A DNA stretch of 64,000 nt from positions 1 to 64,000 of the forward strand of contig JAMZAV010003108.1 in NCBI GenBank assembly GCA_024449915.1. The letters run 5' to 3'. The notes under the pieces were generated by a model. The model did no database searches. It saw nothing but the letters and a program-made list of their open reading frames with translations, and had not been told where the DNA came from. Of this stretch, positions 11,461 through 21,309 are shown piece after piece. The stretch is from Sweltsa coloradensis. Taxonomy: Eukaryota > Arthropoda > Insecta > Plecoptera > Chloroperlidae. A program made the translations under genes and the position numbers. Positions within the stretch are counted from its first letter, which is position 1, and each line of letters starts with the position of its first letter.

Positions 11461-12240
11461 TTTGTTATTAAAGTGCTTAAGTGAACAACGGATATAGGAT
11501 CGCGCGCGCCTATCGGAAGTATGTGATCCGTCGTCCGCGTCTACCGCGTAAACCCCGATCACTTCAAGAAACCACGTGCTCCGTGCCAGCCGTCAGCATC
11601 TGTTGACGCGCCCACTCAAATTCATCATCAGCTGTCAATGTCCCGTTGACACGCCGACTTTATTCCCGCTTCAAGAACCACGTGACTGTGCGATTTCCCA
11701 AGCTTCAAGATCGTGTGTGCGACGAGTTTATTAAGTAATGTGATCTGTTGTATAAAAACTTAGTGTTTGTGCTACTTTTTAATTATCATAATACCACGCT
11801 TCACTCAAAAGGATTATACACTACAAGAACTCTCAAAAGCAAAGGAATATAAAAGGTTTTGTGAGTACACAACAAAGAAATGTAATATTTTGGAGGGAGG
11901 GGGGTTATTTGGTTATTTCAACAAGGTATTAATTTATGTATAATTCTTGGCGCCAATAGGTAGAACTTGACTTTTGTTGTATTGTTTTGTTTGATTTTTC
12001 ATTATATTGGTAGAAACTCATTTTTCAAGTTTTATGACTTGTAGCTAGTGACCTAAAATATCCTCATCACTAGGCCTATAAGTTAGAATTAAATCAAGGA
12101 TTTAATTGGGTGGAGTTGGAGTTGCTGATAGCAGTTGCAGAGAGCTGGGAACTTCTTCAAAGTAAGTGGGATTAATTAATTTTATTTTTTTATTATGATG
12201 TCTCATTAATTAATTACTTTTGTTCTCTATTAATTTTTAT
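11461..12240. other. Possible promoter or LTR-like region upstream of LINE
   Basis: GC-rich from 11495 to 11700 with repeated CACGTG-type words (ACCACGTGCT, ACCACGTGAC), then TGTATAAAAAC near 11750, which could be a TATA box. A TGGCGCCAA word at 11948-11956 resembles the start of a tRNA-Lys primer binding site. CAAAGTAAGT near 12158 resembles a splice donor. None of these has a partner (second LTR, exon), so this is a note rather than a gene call. Confidence 0.2.
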
Positions 12241-12259
12241 TAATTGACTTCACTCGTTT

Positions 12260-12584
12260 TCGCGATTCCAACGAACTTCTGGCTGAAGTTTGCCAATGTT
12301 TACTAGATGCTGCATCCGTTGCAATACCATTGACTGCCGGTAAACAGCGTCACCAACCTGTTCCATGGTGGAACAAAGAATGCGCAGACGCAATAAAAGC
12401 CCGAAAAAAAGCTTATAGACAATTCAATACATACCCTACTTCAGAGAACTTGATAGCCTTCAAGCGCCTGAAGGCCAAGGCCCGATACATCATTAAACAG
12501 AGTAAAAAGAATTCGTGGAGGGGACTAAGTCTCCAAAAATTACCCATAATAAAAATTTCCCAGCACAGTGTGGAAAGAAATTAA
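12260..12584 (+). pseudogene. LINE ORF2 linker between endonuclease and RT
   Basis: The frame from 12330 reads TAGKQRHQPVPWWNKECADA and continues with IKARKKAYRQF, LIAFKRLKAKARYIIKQSKK and NSWR. The pattern PWWNxEC...A..ARKKAYR.F...LI.FKRLKAKAR..IKQSKKNSW is characteristic of I, Jockey and related LINE clades, just before the RT domain. The same frame reaches upstream to about 12260 (FRDSNELLAEVCQCLLDAAS). It goes out of frame after NSWR. This is the best-preserved coding block of the element. Confidence 0.8.
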
Positions 12585-12924
12585 GTCTATTTGGGGGAAC
12601 GCCAATGTCTTCTTTTCCCGGCCATCCTTTTAACAAGGGTTTGGGGCTTGTTACATTCACAGCATGACGTAGTGTCGGGTTTCCCCAAGTCATTTTGGGC
12701 CCCGGTAAGCAGAAACGCTCGCTACGTGCAGTTTTTTTTAAAGGGAAACCCAAAAGGGAAAAAAACCCAAAAACGGCTTACATTTGTTTCCCGAAAATCC
12801 CGAGTTTAAAATGGGCCCTTTTTTCACTTTATGGGAATTGCGCACTCCCAAATAACCCCCCTTAATGAAAAAGGGCCGGGGCGAAGCCCAAGGGCTCCAA
12901 AATGAAATGTTCATCCACCTGACT

Positions 12925-13580
12925 GACCAATCTTTTGGGATTTTCTGCTTTTCCCAAAATTCGTTTTTGGTTATGGGAGGGGGTTTCCCGACGCCGGGGC
13001 GTGGGGCTATTTAATTCCGCTTTTGAAAACCAGAAAAGAAAAAAATTTTTCCCGGGTTCTTATCAAACCCATATCTTTTTAACTATTTGGCTTCTGCAAA
13101 TTTTTTTTAGAAGATGGCCCAATAAGCCCCTAAATGTGGCTTTTGGGAAATCTCGTGGCTTGTTTACTAATTTTCAGTGTGGTTTTCCCGACGCGACGGA
13201 TTCATCGCCCACCTCGTAGGGTTTGGAAAACCCTTCACCCAAAAGAATTTTTTATGGGTAAGCAGCACTTTAATAGGTTCTTTTTGACATAGAGAAAGAA
13301 ATTATGACAAAAACGTGGCGCTATGCCAATTACAAAAAACTTAAACGATTGGGTTTTTAAAGGTCATTTTGCCCATTTTCTTTAACAAAAACTTTTTTTC
13401 CTGTAAAAACATTTAAAGTACGGGTAAAAACTTTTTACAGACCCCATATGAACTGAAAACGGGAGTTCCTCAAGGATCTGTCCTTTTGGGTTTCCCCCTT
13501 TTTTTGCGTCGCAATAAACAGTGTCACCTGTGCAAAACCTAAGTCCATAAAGTCCTACCTTTTGTCGACGACTTGGGGTT
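12925..13580 (+). pseudogene. LINE reverse transcriptase core
   Basis: Split over several frames. Recognisable pieces are LTNFQCGF-like sequence near 13160-13185, the motif GVPQGSVL at 13460-13483 and the catalytic FVDDL at 13560-13574, in the order fingers, primer-grip region, active site. The two aspartates of the (Y/F)xDD box are intact. Frameshifts separate all blocks, so no functional protein can be read from the sequence as given. Confidence 0.7.
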
Positions 13581-13719
13581 TTTTCTATAGGGCGGTCAAC
13601 TTTTCCCGTTGCCGAACGACATCTCGATTGCTTTGGAAAAACATCGGGGGATTGGCCCGAGCACGCAGCAAAAAAAATTTTCTGCCGAAAAAAACACAAT
13701 GCTTTCCCACTTTTGTCGA

Positions 13720-14324
13720 AGGGGGAAATAGGCACGTAACCCACGTTTTAAACCCTAAACGGTGTGAAACTTAAATTTTAAAACCACGCGTTTTTTGGTT
13801 GGATTTGATACTAACAAATTTGGGAGATCCCACGCCCACAGAATTGCGCAAACGATGTACGTTTAAAAATTAAAATTTTTACCCCCCAAAGTTTTTTTTA
13901 AGTAAAAATTTCAGGGGGTGCGGACAGGACATGTCTTTTGCAATATATGGTTCATGGTTAGGTCCGAAAAATGGACTATGCCTGTTGGGTCTACTCGTCG
14001 GCCCGTGATTCCATTTTAAAATTCTCGATTTCTGTCCCATCACAGTTTGGGCTCCGGCTGGGGCTGGGTGGTTTCGGACGAGCCCCCTCCCAGCCCCATG
14101 CTAGGCGGAATGGGCCTCCCTGGGAGAAAGACGGAATTCTTGTTGGGCAGTATTTATTGGGAAAAATCCGGCAATGCGTAACCCCCCCATCTCATGACGT
14201 CTATTTTTATGAGAGATTTTTTCCATCATTCGATAGCAAACCTTTTGGGGACCCTTCCCGTCGGATTTTCGGGTTCAGACATCTTTTAGAAAATTTTTTT
14301 TTTGATGACCCAAAAAATATTTAA
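13720..14324 (+). pseudogene. LINE RT thumb and C-terminal region
   Basis: The frame 13971-14324 begins MDYACWVYSSARDSILK and goes on to GQYLLGKIRQCVTPPSHDVY. This fits the post-catalytic region of I-type LINEs, where KIDYACWVYGSAR...S and ...RxGQYLLRIRS...HP sequences are typical. A second, shorter copy of the same region lies at 3336-3775. Confidence 0.7.
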
Positions 14325-14579
14325 ATTTCCCTTTTTTAGCCAAAACCCTCCATGGCTACTTTCCCGGAAAACCCGAATTCCCTTTTTGAAACCTTTGCCG
14401 ATTTTAATAAGTCCACAAACATCAGATGTAAATTTTTCCCAAAGTAGTTTTCAAAACTATTTGTTCCCCGAATACCCTACCTTTTTAAATTTATTTTCCG
14501 GGGTGGGGTCTAAAACAGGCCGAAGGTTTTGGTTTCGCTTAATATTATGGCGGGAGTGGTGTTGGTTTCGACCCTTTAT

Positions 14580-14860
14580 GCCCTGTGTTCTGTTTTTACT
14601 GCTGAAATGTTTTTCCTACGAGAAGCTTTAAAATAAATTTTTAAACAAAAATGTGGGAAACTTCAGGTATGTTCCCAATTTTTTAAGTGCAAATTCAGGC
14701 CTCCAGTCCCCTTTCCTTTTTACTCACCATTTGTAAAATTTACATTTTAATTCTTCATGGGGAAATTCATGCGAGCGGGTACAAAATCATGTTCTGCGGG
14801 TCCCTGGTCATGTAGGTATCTTGGCCAAAAGAGGAGGGGTGACTTGGCAGCCAAACTGCA
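14580..14860 (+). pseudogene. LINE RNase H remnant
   Basis: After TLYALCS-like sequence a segment reads EMFFLREAL, which fits the helix carrying the catalytic glutamate. Near 14793-14815 the frame reads VPGHVGILAKR, which fits the VPGHxGIxGNE...AD motif of LINE-encoded RNase H. RNase H removes the RNA template strand during copying. Frames are broken between these blocks. Confidence 0.5.
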
Positions 14861-14923
14861 ACGCAAAAAACTTTTACTTTATTTTGAACCCCCGTAACCC
14901 GTTCCTGATGTCCCCCCGTGGGT

Positions 14924-15148
14924 TTAAGAAAACCCTATGTTGGGAAATTGGTCAGGATTGTTGGGAAAGCTTTGCAGAATAATAAGCGCGTCGGTGATGC
15001 CCTTTTCCCTTTTAATGAAAGTACGACCCCCCTTTTTCCATAAATTTCTCTCGTAGGAGGGTTTTATTGGGGCGATAAGTATAGGGCACACCACCACCCA
15101 TTTCCTATCTTTTTTCCAGAGAAAAAGAAATTTCCCGATTTGCGACAC
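14924..15148 (-). other. Antisense ORF within the LINE, partly repeated at 3.8 kb
   Basis: The minus-strand frame contains GRTFIKREKGITDALIILQ. A related minus-strand piece occurs at about 3767-3825 (TFVKTGLFHDALIII). Since the + strand here belongs to the LINE after its RNase H part, the frame is probably incidental, but the repetition shows that this segment belongs to the repeat. Confidence 0.3.
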
Positions 15149-15627
15149 GGGGTGATGTGTTTTCTATCCCTTCATCATTTGTTTACTGATGCTCTAATAC
15201 GATGGTTTTAGACTCCAAATTGGGAAATTTTTTAAACTATCATATGAAGAAAATTTTGTCTTATGAAAAAAGTGAAAAAATTAATCACATTTCTTAAAAC
15301 CCAAGCAATTGATCGACAAAACCCATAACGATCTATATATTTAAAAAAAAAAAAAAAAAAACATGAAACATGTTTACTTTCTATTCATTTTTTGACGACG
15401 TTGGCAACGTTTTTTTTGATTATAAAATTTTGATTATGAATTTTGGGAATTTTTGGGATTTTCTACATATGACAAAATTTTGCATGTATACCTTTTTCCC
15501 GAATTTTAAATGTCTACAAATATATCGACCTTGGGAAAATTTTTTTCATGAAACGATTTTAAAACACATTTTTCCCTTTTTTTACCGCATTAAACATTCA
15601 TACATATTTTAAAAAGAATAAACTTGG

Positions 15628-15693
15628 AGGCGCGAATAATCTTTGCCGTTGAAGCGCCCTAAAACTAATAATACTAATACTGAGATTTTCGTG
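15628..15693 (+). repeat. LINE 3' terminal hairpin and tail
   Basis: GGCGCG...GCGCC can pair across AATAATCTTTGCCGTTGAA, followed by CTAAAACTAATAATACTAA. Almost the same block recurs at 23300-23362. This is the typical 3' architecture recognised by LINE reverse transcriptases, here marking the 3' end of the 12.2-15.7 kb copy. Confidence 0.7.
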
Positions 15694-15868
15694 TATTCTA
15701 TTGATTGAGCTAGGCAAATTTATTCTACGTATTAAATCATAACTACTTATCCGGGTTGAGAGTAGTGAACTTGATACTACACACGCATGTAAACATGCTT
15801 AGTATAAAATATCAACATTTTTATCATTTATTTATTAACATTTTTATTTTTTATTATGTGCTATCGTT

Positions 15869-15936
15869 GCTAGGACGGCTCCAAAGTCACCGTTTACAAA
15901 CTCCTAAGACAAGAACTAATGGACCTAAGCCCAAAA
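15869..15936. repeat. 67-bp repeat shared with 57.8 kb
   Basis: Nearly identical to 57838-57905, containing GCTAGGACGGCTCCAAAGTC and GTTTACAAACTCCTAAGACA, with roughly seven differences. Both copies have the same orientation. Here it lies just beside a tRNA-like sequence on the minus strand, so together they could be the body and head of one tRNA-derived SINE. Confidence 0.7.
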
Positions 15937-15954
15937 TCAGAAGTTAAAAACTTC

Positions 15955-16032
15955 TGACTGTAGCGGGAATCGAACCTTGACCTTCTGCATTGGAAGCAGA
16001 TACGCAAAACCACAAGACAAAACGAGCCCCAA
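15955..16032 (-). tRNA. tRNA-Gly(TCC)-like pseudogene or SINE head
   Basis: Read on the minus strand, the sequence CTGCTTCCAATGCAG forms an anticodon stem-loop with anticodon TCC (Gly), and GGTTCGATTCC is a good B box. The T-stem pairs only partly, and the D arm and acceptor stem are poor. A working tRNA is therefore unlikely. It is either a tRNA pseudogene or the head of a SINE whose body would be the neighbouring 67-bp repeat. Confidence 0.45.
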
Positions 16033-16285
16033 CATCTTTAATTAATTGTAGTAATAGGGGGGGCGCAGAGCGGTAAAACTTTCATTGGGCATATAAAGAT
16101 ATGCATAACAAACAATATCTGAAGAAAAAAAAAAATCTGTTACAATTTATTCCGGGTCAAAGGGGTATTTTATCGGGGGTAGGGGCAACGAGTCTCGTAT
16201 GGTGGGCCCCGCTACCGAGCAACGCAAGTCGGCCCACTAGCGTGACGTCACAGCACAACTCGCAACGCAGTCTCCGGCCTGTACG

Positions 16286-16540
16286 TTAGCGACGGCCTCG
16301 GACAAGTATTGTTGAGTTACCTTGTGTTGTTAGTTGAGGTTCAGGTTTTGATTGAATCTGTGGTGAAGGCGATGGGTGAATGTTTGATTGAGTCTGCGAT
16401 TCAGGGGAAGAAACAGTGTCAATTGGGCTATGTTTACTTCTACGTTTACGTGGAATAGGAGGGGTTTTTTCTGATAATGGAGGGCTGGAAGGTAAAGAGG
16501 GAAAGTCTTGATCTGTTAATGACAAGCATCAAAAAGATTC
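16286..16540 (-). pseudogene. Pro/Ser-rich ORF, possible LINE ORF1 piece
   Basis: The minus-strand frame starts MSLTDQDFPSLPSSPPLSE and is rich in Pro, Ser, Lys and Gln, a composition often seen near the C-terminus of LINE ORF1 (Gag-like) proteins. At the DNA level 16490-16560 resembles 19715-19770 on the other side of the palindromic element. I infer, weakly, that the palindrome may sit in or beside an ORF1 sequence. Confidence 0.3.
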
Positions 16541-17269
16541 TTCTAAAGAGGGGACATAGAGAACATTATATCTATTTGTTTGCTTTTTTGGGGTGAGCGA
16601 TTTGCAGAAGTAGTCAAGCGGATAAGAGGGGAATACAAGAACAATTAGGGGTTTTGTGGTAGAGGGGCGAATTTTGGACTGTATACTCAGAACAATATTC
16701 TAAAAAAATTGCCTCGAAGTGCCATTACAAAAATTTTTCCGGTTAAGGGGGTGGAAGGGGTTGAAATAATGGCATTTTTAAAAAATTCTAAAAATTTAAA
16801 TATCAAACAAATTTAATCCTAATATGGGCAAAATTAAATATATATTGTAGATAAAAGTTCAAATTTAATAAAAAAAATACTATTACCATATATGTATATC
16901 TAAGCAGATTTTTCACCCTTTGACTTTTATTAACAAAATTTTCGCACAGTGCTGGGAGGATTGGCCTACCAGACGTGGGTTTGTGATAGGGCCCTGAATT
17001 TTCCCCAAAATACTCAGAAGAATGTTCTCTAAAAAATGGCTCGAGGGCCCTCAAAAAAGTTGCTTGCTTATAGGAGAAAAAAAGGGGGGTACTAAAAGGG
17101 GTGATAACACTAAAATAAATAAAAACTGTATTCAAATATAATATTAAGGACGCCAAATTAACATTTGTTGTAGATTAAGAACTAAACTTTAATTTAAAAA
17201 TTAAAATTTTACCATATATGTAAATCTGATCAGATTATGCGCCCTGACCACTTTTCATAAATTTACTCA

Positions 17270-17700
17270 ATTTTAACGAAAGTGTATCGTGTGACCACTT
17301 GTTTTGTCCCAAATTATTCCAATTTTACGAATTAGGACGAAAAGAACATTTTGCAATGCCTTGGGTACATTTTCACACAATGGACTTTGACCCATTTTCA
17401 CACATTTACTAAAGATTAACGAAAGTGTATAGTGTGAACCACTCGTTTTGCCCCAAATTATGCCAATAATACGAATTAGGACGAAAATAAGTTTTTAACA
17501 CCTTAGGTACATTTTACGCAATGGACTTTGCCCCCTTTTTTTTAAAAATTTACTCAAAAATAACGAAAGTTTATCGTGTGACCACTCGTTTAATCCCAAA
17601 TTATGTCAATAATACGAATAAGGACGATCTTTTTTTTGTAATACCTGGACATATTTCACGCAATGGACTTGATCCTTTTTCTAACAATAAGCGTCAAATA
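17270..17700 (+). repeat. Subterminal repeats, left arm (3 units)
   Basis: Units begin with TAACGAAAGT near 17274, 17418 and 17561. Each continues with GTGTGACCACTCGTTTTG-like, CCCAAATTAT, TACGAATTAGGACGA and a GTACATTTT...GCAATGGACTT block. Alternate half-units differ mainly in the run before TTTACTC. Confidence 0.8.
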
Positions 17701-18339
17701 GCCTATTTAGAGTAACCCTAACAATTTGGTGGTTTTAGTCGAGTGTCAAACACACCTATTAGATCAAAATAGTACATTCATGATGTGTGAATCATGTACT
17801 GTGAATACTGGCCGCTTTGCAAACGCTATAATAATATAGCCACGTTGATGGATGAGTCTTTTTTGGTCAATCGATCCTCCATTTATATAGTCTTAATACT
17901 GTTTTCTTGTTATAAGTGTTTTGAATAAAAGACCCAGTAAATTGGAAATAAGTTATATAAACGTGTCAAAATATCTTCTCTAAAAGCACAGTTATTTGGT
18001 GTTATACAAAAAGGTACAGTATATTTATTTTATTAGTGCACGGGAAGTCGTAGATTTGTTCCATAACATTTTCCGAATTTAATTTTCATTAAGATTTTTT
18101 TGAGTTATTTACACAAGGAATATTCACAATACCCCGGGAACGAGGCCCTGCAATGGTAACAGGAATATTGGTTATGATTTAACATTGCCTGTTAACTGTA
18201 ACGATAACGGGAAGCTATTGCCAGGCTATTATAGAGCAGCCCTAAATTTGACAAATTATTTACGAGTATGTTACCTTGTGCGGTTGTACGATTTAATAAA
18301 ATAAAACTTAAATGTTATAAACATTTGTATTTGAAAATG

Positions 18340-19065
18340 TGATTGTAGCCAAAAAAATGTGCCCAAGGTGTTTAAAAAAAATCGTCCTAATCCGTATTAT
18401 TGACATAATTGGGATTAAACGGTGGTCATACTACATACACTTTCGTTATTTTGGAGTAAATTTGTAAAAAGGGGTCAAAGTCCATTGCGCGAAAATGTAC
18501 CCAAGGTGTTAAAAACTTATTTTCGTCCTAATTCGTATTATTGGCATAGTTTGAGACAAAACGAGTGGTCCCCACTATACACTTTCGTTAATCTTGAGTA
18601 AATGTGTGAAAATGGGTCAAAGTCATTGTTTTGAAAATGTACCCAAGGCATGGCAAATGTTCTTAACGTCCCAATTCGTAACATTGGCATAATTTAGGAC
18701 CAAACAAGTGGTCACACGATACACTTTCGTTATTTTTTAGTAAATTTGTAAAAAAAAGGGGGTCCCAAAGTCCATTGCGTAAAAATGTACCCAAGGTTTT
18801 TGAAAACTTATTTTCGTCCTAATTCGATTATTGGCATAATTTGGGACAAAACGAGTGGTCACACTATACACTTTCGTTAATCTTGAGTAAATGTGTGAAA
18901 TGGGTCCCAAAAACCATTGTGTGAAAAGTACCCCAAGGCATTGCAAAATGTTCATTTCGGTCCTAATTCGTAAAATTGGAATAATTTGGGACAAAACAAA
19001 GTGGTCACACGATAAAACTTTCGTTAATATTTAGTAAATTTATGAAAAGTGGTCAGGGCGCATAA
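18340..19065 (-). repeat. Subterminal repeats, right arm (5 units, inverted)
   Basis: The same ~145-bp unit in reverse complement, marked by ACACTTTCGTTA-type words near 18437, 18580, 18721, 18869 and 19017. The right arm has two more units than the left, so the arrays changed length after or independently of arm formation. Confidence 0.8.
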
Positions 19066-19719
19066 TCTGATCAGATTTACATATATGGTGAAATTTTTAA
19101 TTTTTTAAATTAAAAATTTAGTTCTTAATCTACAACAAATGTTAATTGGCGCCCTTAATATTATATTTGAATAAAGATTTATTATTTTAGTGTTATCAAC
19201 CCCTTTTAGTACACCCCATTTTTATCCTTAAGCAAGCAACTTTTTTTAGGGCACCTCGAGCCATTTTTTAGAGAACATTCTTCGAGTATTTTAGGGAAAA
19301 ATTTACGGCCCTATCACAAAACCCACGTCTGGTAGGCCTATCCTCCAGCACATTGAGAAAATTTTTTAATAAAAGTCAAAGGGTGTAAAATGGTTAGATA
19401 TACATATATGGTAATATGTATTTTTTTAAATAAATTTTGGACTTTTATCTATAATATGTATTAATTTGTAATCTTAGGATAAAATTTAGTTTGATATTTG
19501 AATTTTCGAATTTTTTATAAATGCCATTTATCAACCCCCTTTCCCCCCCCTTAACCGGACGAATTTTTTTCATGGCACCTCGAGGCAATTTTCTTCGAAT
19601 ATTGTTCTGAGTATACGTCCAAAATTCAGCCCTCTACAAAAAACCCCCTAATTTTACCCCTTATCCCCCTAGCTAAAGGGGGGTGATGTCTTTTATAAAA
19701 GGGGGGGGGAAAGGTTGAG

Positions 19720-20340
19720 TAGGGAGGGAAAGTAATTGATTAATTGCAACATCAAGAATATCATTTTTATCTTTATTATTTGGTTTTAAGAATTTAGGGG
19801 GAGTTTTCCAAAGAAGAAAAATGGGGGAGTAGAAGCTTGGGGTAGGATGGCGGAAACTGAATTGTTAGAGTAGGGGGGGAAGGGGGTGGGTTTCACAATG
19901 GATGCATTTTTTTATATCATTGGGTGAACACAATGAAATGATTGAACTTTTTTGGATTGAAAATAAATATTTTGTGAAAGGGGGGGGGGGGGCGTTTTTT
20001 TTTCTAGAACGAGTTTTGGGGGGTTTTAGAAACCCAGGGCCTATTATTTTCAGGGACAAAGATGAAGTGGTATTAGAACTTGGAGAGTAAGACTGGGATT
20101 TAGTTGTTTCGGAATTAGAAGAACGTTTTAAAGGGGGGGACATTTTTTTGGGGGAGGACCCAACAAAGTGTTGAAAAAAAAGGGTTTTTATGTTTCCCAA
20201 TCAGATAAAAAATTTGCAACAGGTTTAAAGGTAGGGGAGAGGCCCAGTACGTGATCTCAAAGAGAAACCCAGGGGGGGGGGAAGGGGGGGGGGAATGAAA
20301 AGTCGGGGAGGGGGAACGCTAAATAGGGGACGGCTAGGTC
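19720..20340 (-). pseudogene. Ser/Lys/Pro-rich frame, possible LINE ORF1 piece
   Basis: The 111-codon minus frame (19865-20200) contains PPLKRSSNSETTKSQSYSPS and later SIISLCSPNDIKKCIHCETH. Composition and the CxxC pair (KKCIHC) would suit the C-terminal part of a LINE ORF1 protein, but no full zinc knuckle is visible. The downstream minus sequence ILDVAINQLLSLP (about 19710-19765) resembles the start of the frame at 16.5 kb. Confidence 0.3.
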
Positions 20341-21151
20341 TTTTTTGTTTGGCATGTGAAAAGAAAGTTTTTAGAAAAAGGGGGGACAGCTTGTGTTAAA
20401 GGGGAAAAAAAAATTTGGAGAGGAAAAAAATTTGGAGGTCTATTTTTTTTTTTTAATTTTTTTTTTTTTTGGGGGGGGGGTTTTTTTGGGGGGGGGTTTG
20501 AAGGGGGGAGGGGGGGGGGGGGGAGGAGTTTAGTGGTGCAATAAGCCTTATAAAAAGCTTCATTTTGGGGGCGCTGAGGGAATGCTTACAAAACCCAGTT
20601 TTTTGTGGGTCATGCTGAAACTCTCAGAAGGGTAGATCCCAGGACCAAGGGTGGACGACCATGACGATAGGATCGGGAAAGGGTTTGGTTCACAACGTCA
20701 AGAATCGGGATGGAGGGTTTGGGGCGGAGGATTTGGGTGAGTCCTTTGGATGTGTCATCCCCGTCCAGGGTCCGTCACGGTAAGTCGAAGAGTCATGGTC
20801 TACTTGGTCCGGTCCTCAAAGCCCATTGGCACTGAATTTATTTAAAAACTTACTCAAGAAACGCCCGCCGATGCAGGTCGTCAAAGCAACCGCGGTGATT
20901 TTTTTTTTACCGCCTTTACGATTTTTTCCCGGCCGAGAGGGCTTGTAAAAGGGGGTAGGGTTTAGGGCGAAAAGTTTATAAAAATTTCCCGCGGGGGGCT
21001 TTGCTGCACATGAAAGAGCCCAAAGTATTTTTATACCTAAAATATAGCCGAAGAACCAATCAGAGTTCCTTGTTTTTTATTGGTAGGGATTTGTACTATT
21101 TGCTTTGGTTAGGTGCTGCACTACTTGTTGACTTCTAAAAAAAGCTGCACT

Positions 21152-21189
<38 letters not shown>

Positions 21190-21309
21190 AGGTTTGACTA
21201 GTTTCTAGCTCTAGGCGTCCCACTCCACTCAGACCCATTCTTGTTCTACTTTTTCTTCTGATACTCTAGTTGTGTGGTTGTAGTTTCCCCTCTGAGGCTA
21301 GGTTTCATT
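20341..21309. other. G-rich low-complexity tract and unassigned sequence
   Basis: 20380-20530 is a run of A, T and G homopolymers (several G runs of 8-11), almost certainly unreliable. 20540-21140 shows no motif. A poly-T tract of ~38 bases at 21148-21185 would be a poly-A tail if a retroposon lies on the minus strand to its right, which fits the PLE fragment there. Confidence 0.45.

Larger units (their letters stand above)
12241..15700 (+). mobile_element. I/Jockey-type LINE, decayed copy with RT, RNase H and 3' end
   Basis: The most complete non-LTR retrotransposon in the window. In order: the linker between endonuclease and RT (12260-12515, with VPWWNKECADAIKARKKAYR), RT fingers and palm (12925-13580), RT thumb (13720-14320), an RNase H remnant (14580-14860), an AT-rich 3' region, and a 3' terminal hairpin with CTAATAATACTAATACT tail (15628-15693). 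The apurinic endonuclease and ORF1 are not visible upstream. LINE proteins of this kind nick target DNA and reverse-transcribe their own RNA in place. Frames shift many times, and some breaks fall in homopolymers, so assembly error may contribute. Confidence 0.8.
16618..19675. mobile_element. ~3-kb palindromic DNA element with ~145-bp repeats in both arms
   Basis: The left arm (16618-17700) and right arm (18340-19675) are inverted copies. Outer landmarks are GAATTTTGGACTGTATACTC at 16671 versus its complement at 19612-19631, CCAGACGTGGGTTTGTGATA at 16969 versus its complement near 19316-19333, and TCTGATCAGATTATGCGCCC at 17225 versus its complement near 19058-19077. The inner part of each arm is built of ~145-bp units marked by AACGAAAGTGTAT: three on the left, five inverted on the right. 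The centre (17700-18340) shows no ORF. This suits a non-autonomous DNA transposon with very long TIRs. No target duplication could be fixed. Confidence 0.8.

Noticed and set aside
11948..11960. TGGCGCCAATAGG as a retroviral-type primer binding site beside an LTR
   Set aside because: No second LTR, no gag or pol motif, and no matching TG...CA boundaries. A nine-base resemblance alone is not enough.
20380..20544. Gly/Phe-rich + strand ORF
   Set aside because: Made of G, T and A homopolymers; almost certainly low-quality sequence.
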